Positions 5,635-7,884 of a DNA stretch of 7,884 bases are shown piece by piece; position 1 is the first letter of the stretch, and each line of letters opens with the position of its first letter. Under the pieces are notes generated by a model, which did no database searches, was not told the DNA's origin, and worked only from the letters and a program-made list of their open reading frames with translations. A program made the position numbers and the translations under genes. Source of the stretch: Methanosarcina sp. (GTDB lineage: Archaea; Halobacteriota; Methanosarcinia; Methanosarcinales; Methanosarcinaceae); the NCBI GenBank assembly GCA_017883485.1, contig JADGNM010000107.1, positions 1-7,884 on the forward strand, given 5' to 3'.

Positions 5635-5668
5635 GGCTAAAATAAATTTAGCCTTTTTATTTTTATTC
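5635..5668 (+). terminator. Terminator of the protease/inhibitor cassette
   Basis: A perfect 7-bp stem, GGCTAAA (5635-5641) and TTTAGCC (5647-5653) with loop ATAAA, is followed directly by TTTTTATTTTTATT. It lies 16 bases after the inhibitor stop. The U-tract is only on the plus-strand side, so it serves the island and not the converging dinB. Confidence 0.75.
5636..5653. repeat. Right boundary palindromic repeat of the GC-rich island
   Basis: GCTAAAATAAATTTAGCC matches GCTAAATCAAATTTAGAC at 3505-3522 in 15 of 18 positions and in the same orientation. It coincides with the terminator stem and with the return to AT-rich DNA. The pair brackets the leader, protease and inhibitor. Confidence 0.5.
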
Positions 5669-5714
5669 TACAATCACTATGTTTTGGCATTGTGTGAAGT
5701 TCTTCGAACAATGT

Positions 5715-6812
5715 TCAGTAATCGAAAAGGCTTTTCTGCCCTTGCCTTTTCTGAAGATCGCCTACCCTGACCCCTAAGCGCCGGAACTCTACCTGGCTCT
5801 CCGAAAGGAACTCATTCATAATCTCGCGAGCTGTTTCGAGAAGAATTTCCTTTGAATTAACCGGATGGTTTAAGGTACGGCTTTTGGTGTGCATCCTGAA
5901 GCTTGAATTTATGACCGTAACAGTTACAGTCCTGAAGGAAAGTTCCCTGGAATCGAGCTTTGAAATAACGTCGTTAGCCAATCTGTCAACTAACGGAGAA
6001 ATAAGCTGAATGTCAAGTGTATTCTCAGGCAGCGTTGCGATCCTCCCTATCTGTTCGGAGCCTTCCCTTTCTTTCAGGGGGGAATCGTCGATCCCTGCCG
6101 CAGCTTGTTTAAGCCAGATTCCTCGCGTTTTTCCAAAGGTGGAAACAAGGTTGATAACATCGTGCTCGGCAAGGTCTTTTATTGTAATAATGCCCATTTC
6201 CTGCAGCTTTTCCGCAGTAACGTCCCCTATTCCCCAGAGCTTGGACACTTTCAGAGGCCAGAGAAAATTCTCAAGCTGACCAGGACTTACAAACGTAATC
6301 CCATCAGGTTTCTTTGCAGAGGATGCCATCTTGGCTATAAGCTTATTAGGGCCGATTCCCACAGAACAGGTCAGTTTCTCTTTTTCCCGTATTTCCTTCT
6401 TAATCTGCATCCCGATTTCAAAGGCCAGGTTGGAATCCCCATCTGTTTTTTCGGTAATTTCCAGGAATGCCTCATCAATGCTAATCTGCTCAAAGGCATC
6501 ACCGTTCTCCCTTACATCCGCATAACTCCTGAGAATTTCCATAACCCTATCCGAAACCGATGAATAGAAATCCTTTCTGACAGGCAGGAAGACAGCTTTA
6601 GGGTTCAGCTTTTTTGCTCTGGAGCAGGGCATACCTGCTCTGATTCCATATTCCCTCGCGATGTAGTTGCAGGAACTTACAGCCCCGCTGAGTTCATTCC
6701 GTCCCGAAAGCATGCATACCACAACGGTTTTTCCTCGGAGTTCCGGATTTTCCCGCTCCTCTATGGCTGCAAAAAAATAATCCATGTCCACATGGAGAAC
6801 AACACGCTTCAT
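5715..6812 (-). CDS. dinB: DNA polymerase IV (Y-family translesion polymerase)
   Basis: A complete 365-residue protein, close in length to Sulfolobus Dpo4. It performs error-prone synthesis across damaged template bases. The palm motif HVDMDYFFA supplies metal ligand D9 and puts the steric-gate aromatic at F14; SIDEAFLE supplies D113 and E114. Other visible features are CMLSGRNELSGAVSSCNY in the fingers, CSVGIGPNKLIAKMAS (149-164), and the helix-hairpin-helix region LWGIGDVTAEKL (192-203), followed by the little-finger domain. The C-terminus ends QKSLFDY (359-365), a PCNA-interacting PIP-like tail as expected for an archaeal enzyme. All catalytic residues are present, so it should be active. 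The gene converges on the protease/inhibitor island with a 96-bp gap; no good terminator of its own is seen. The start lacks a Shine-Dalgarno site. Confidence 0.96.
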   Translation of the reverse strand: MKRVVLHVDMDYFFAAIEERENPELRGKTVVVCMLSGRNELSGAVSSCNYIAREYGIRAGMPCSRAKKLNPKAVFLPVRKDFYSSVSDRVMEILRSYADVRENGDAFEQISIDEAFLEITEKTDGDSNLAFEIGMQIKKEIREKEKLTCSVGIGPNKLIAKMASSAKKPDGITFVSPGQLENFLWPLKVSKLWGIGDVTAEKLQEMGIITIKDLAEHDVINLVSTFGKTRGIWLKQAAAGIDDSPLKEREGSEQIGRIATLPENTLDIQLISPLVDRLANDVISKLDSRELSFRTVTVTVINSSFRMHTKSRTLNHPVNSKEILLETAREIMNEFLSESQVEFRRLGVRVGDLQKRQGQKSLFDY

Positions 6813-6837
6813 TGTAGTAAAAAAGGGTGGGAAGATT

Positions 6838-6850
6838 TGTATAATTATCT
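6838..6850 (-). promoter_or_regulatory. dinB: TATA-like promoter of dinB
   Basis: On the minus strand the sequence GATAATTATACA is centred about 31 bases upstream of the dinB ATG (6812), predicting a leader of only about 5 bases. The repeat block at 6891-6970 lies upstream of it and could carry regulator sites. Confidence 0.35.
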
Positions 6851-6890
6851 CTCAAGCTTTAAACTGGAATTATGTTTTTAGCACTGCGGC

Positions 6891-6970
6891 TTCCTACCTG
6901 TATTATATTTACGGGTAAATATCTGATTTATATCACAGGTAAGTACCCGATTTATATTTACAGGTGAGGA
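6891..6970. repeat. Interleaved direct and inverted repeat block between dinB and the ABC gene
   Basis: Three degenerate direct repeats with the pattern GATTTATAT..ACAGGTA recur with their GGT at 6914-6916, 6938-6940 and 6963-6965, so the spacing is 24 and 25 bases. Superimposed is an inverted repeat. CCTGTA (6897-6902) pairs with TACAGG (6959-6964), and CGGGTA (6912-6917) pairs with TACCCG (6944-6949). The outer arms extend to TTCC (6891-6894) and GGAA (6967-6970), with one unpaired base. It could be a multi-site operator for dinB and/or the transporter, or a structured transcript. Confidence 0.6.
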
Positions 6971-7130
6971 AACCAACATTGCGAGTTTTTCTATAGATCT
7001 CGGAGGCGTATCCATTTTTTTGTCTGCTCGTATGACATATTATCCTACTACTAAGAATTATTTAATACTTTTGGAAAAGACAGTGTTATTTCTTATGGAA
7101 ACATTTAAAATATGTGTTATCTTTCAAAAT
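6971..7130. other. Intergenic stretch without recognised content
   Basis: This part of the 464-bp dinB-transporter gap is AT-rich, has stop codons in all frames, and shows no tRNA-like, repeat or promoter pattern that I can support. Confidence 0.4.
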
Positions 7131-7135
7131 GAATC

Positions 7136-7160
7136 CATTTTTGTGAGCTGACACAAAATG
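7136..7160. promoter_or_regulatory. Near-perfect palindrome, candidate operator of the ABC transporter gene
   Basis: TTTTGTG (7139-7145) and CACAAAA (7152-7158) are perfect 7-bp arms around AGCTGA. The symmetry continues to CA (7136-7137) and TG (7159-7160) with one extra T. It ends immediately upstream of the A-run and TATA-like box at 7162-7175, a usual place for a dimeric regulator. A metal-responsive regulator is a guess from the transporter type only. Confidence 0.45.
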
Positions 7161-7161
7161 C

Positions 7162-7175
7162 AAAAAAAGTATAAA
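7162..7175 (+). promoter_or_regulatory. BRE/TATA-like promoter of the ABC transporter gene
   Basis: AAAAAAAGTATAAA fits an A-rich BRE joined to a TATA box. Transcription would begin near 7197, giving a leader of about 80 bases before the ATG at 7277. Confidence 0.35.
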
Positions 7176-7276
7176 CCATAACGCATAAAAAAGATAACTT
7201 CATTAGTAGTAACACTATTTTGAAAAAAGTTAATTTCCAGTAGTTAGGCGCGATCTTAGTCAGGACGTTTTTAATT

Positions 7277-7884
7277 ATGAGCATGCAGAATTCCCCACAG
7301 GACTCCGAAGAAGCAACAAACATCCAGAGGGAAATAACAGATCCGAAGGAAATAACAGGCAAGAAGAGCCGTAAAACCGTTGCAGGGATCGAAAAAGAAA
7401 ATCGGGTCGTTGAGAGAAGCGGCACTCCTATTCTTGAGGTCAAAGATCTGTGCCATAGATACCCTCACCTTGATTCGAATGCCCTGGATAAAATCAACTT
7501 GAAAGTATTCAAAGGGGAAAGGGTTGCCGTGCTTGGGGCTAACGGGGCGGGAAAATCCACTTTATTCAAGCACCTTAACGGAATCCTGCGCCCTCTTTCA
7601 GGAGAGGTTCTGGTAAAAGGAGAAAAAATTACTAAAAAAAATGTCAGGGCTTGCAGGGAAACAGTAGGGATTGTTTTTCAGGACCCCGACGACCAGGTAC
7701 TTGCTCCCAGTGTTGAAGAGGATATCGCTTTTGGGCCAATTAATATGGGCTTATCCAGAAATGAGGTCGAAGCCAGGGTGAAAGAAGCCCTGGAGATGGT
7801 CGGACTTAAGGGTTTTGAAGAAAGAGCCCCGCATCACCTGAGCGGAGGGCAGAAGAAGCTTGTGGCAATTGCAGGCATACTTGC
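7277..7884 (+). CDS. cbiO: CbiO/EcfA-type ABC transporter ATP-binding protein (5' part, cut by window end)
   Basis: 202 codons are visible and the frame runs off the window. The protein is the ATPase of an energy-coupling-factor type importer, the group that takes up cobalt, nickel or vitamins with CbiM/CbiQ-like membrane partners. Motifs in order: Walker A GANGAGKST (87-95), Q-loop VFQDPDDQV (133-141, typical of the CbiO/EcfA group), and signature LSGGQKK (188-194). Walker B should follow beyond the window. The ATPase fold normally begins near ILEVKDLCHRYP (52-63), so there is a hydrophilic extension of about 50 residues. No in-frame ATG, GTG or TTG lies between codon 3 and the start of the domain, so the extension is forced by the sequence; only 7277 and 7283 are possible ATGs. 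The Shine-Dalgarno match is weak (AGGA, 7262-7265). The substrate would be shown by downstream genes. Confidence 0.9.
   Translation, partial: MSMQNSPQDSEEATNIQREITDPKEITGKKSRKTVAGIEKENRVVERSGTPILEVKDLCHRYPHLDSNALDKINLKVFKGERVAVLGANGAGKSTLFKHLNGILRPLSGEVLVKGEKITKKNVRACRETVGIVFQDPDDQVLAPSVEEDIAFGPINMGLSRNEVEARVKEALEMVGLKGFEERAPHHLSGGQKKLVAIAGIL

Noticed and set aside
6990..7024. Possible terminator or small RNA near the T-run at 7014-7020
   Set aside because: The only stem before the T-run (GGA/TCC) is three base pairs, too weak to support a call.
7117..7443. Minus-strand open frame of 108 codons with hydrophobic stretches, overlapping the ABC gene start
   Set aside because: It overlaps the forced N-terminus of the CbiO-type gene and the palindrome/promoter region. 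Its hydrophobicity comes from the AT-rich composition, and no ribosome-binding site is seen.

Overview
The window looks like chromosomal DNA of a methanogenic archaeon, most likely a Methanosarcina. The native genes are AT-rich, are preceded by TATA/BRE-like promoters, and encode archaeal-style proteins: a DinB polymerase with a C-terminal PCNA-binding tail, a methanogen-type PUA/PP-loop/ferredoxin fusion protein, and a CbiO-type metal-uptake ATPase. The genus is an inference; no rRNA or tRNA gene is present to confirm it.

Layout. Positions 1-88 hold two copies of a 30-bp tandem repeat and a hairpin that looks like the right end of an IS200/IS605-family element. This abuts a broken rsgA remnant (89-465). 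A GNAT acetyltransferase gene (486-1007, minus) converges on the remnant. After about 370 bp with no recognised gene comes a 634-residue fusion protein (1379-3283, plus): zinc-ribbon-like N-terminus, PUA domain, PP-loop/sulfonucleotide-reductase-like core and two-cluster ferredoxin tail. A very AT-rich spacer (3284-3540) follows.

Positions about 3540-5633 form a GC-rich island (about 70% G+C in one hand-counted 60-base line, against about 40% in a line of dinB). It carries a papain-like (C1A) cysteine protease and, 114 bp downstream on the same strand, a chagasin-type (I42) inhibitor of cysteine proteases, ending in a clear terminator. Neither protein shows a signal peptide, so they read as an intracellular protease with its own inhibitor. 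Both island genes have strong Shine-Dalgarno sites, while the three complete native genes have none and appear nearly leaderless. Near-identical palindromic repeats of about 18 bp lie at both composition boundaries. The likely interpretation is a horizontally acquired protease/inhibitor cassette.

Downstream, dinB (5715-6812, minus) converges on the island. A 464-bp intergenic region follows, with an elaborate direct/inverted repeat block (6891-6970) and a separate near-perfect palindrome (7136-7160) just upstream of a TATA-like box. The window ends inside a gene for a CbiO/EcfA-type ABC ATPase (7277 onward), whose N-terminus is unusually long.

The most interesting items are the protease/inhibitor island with its flanking repeats, and the PUA/PP-loop/Fe-S fusion protein. 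The latter keeps an intact ATP-binding PP-loop and reductase-type cluster cysteines but lacks the catalytic cysteine motif of true APS/PAPS reductases.
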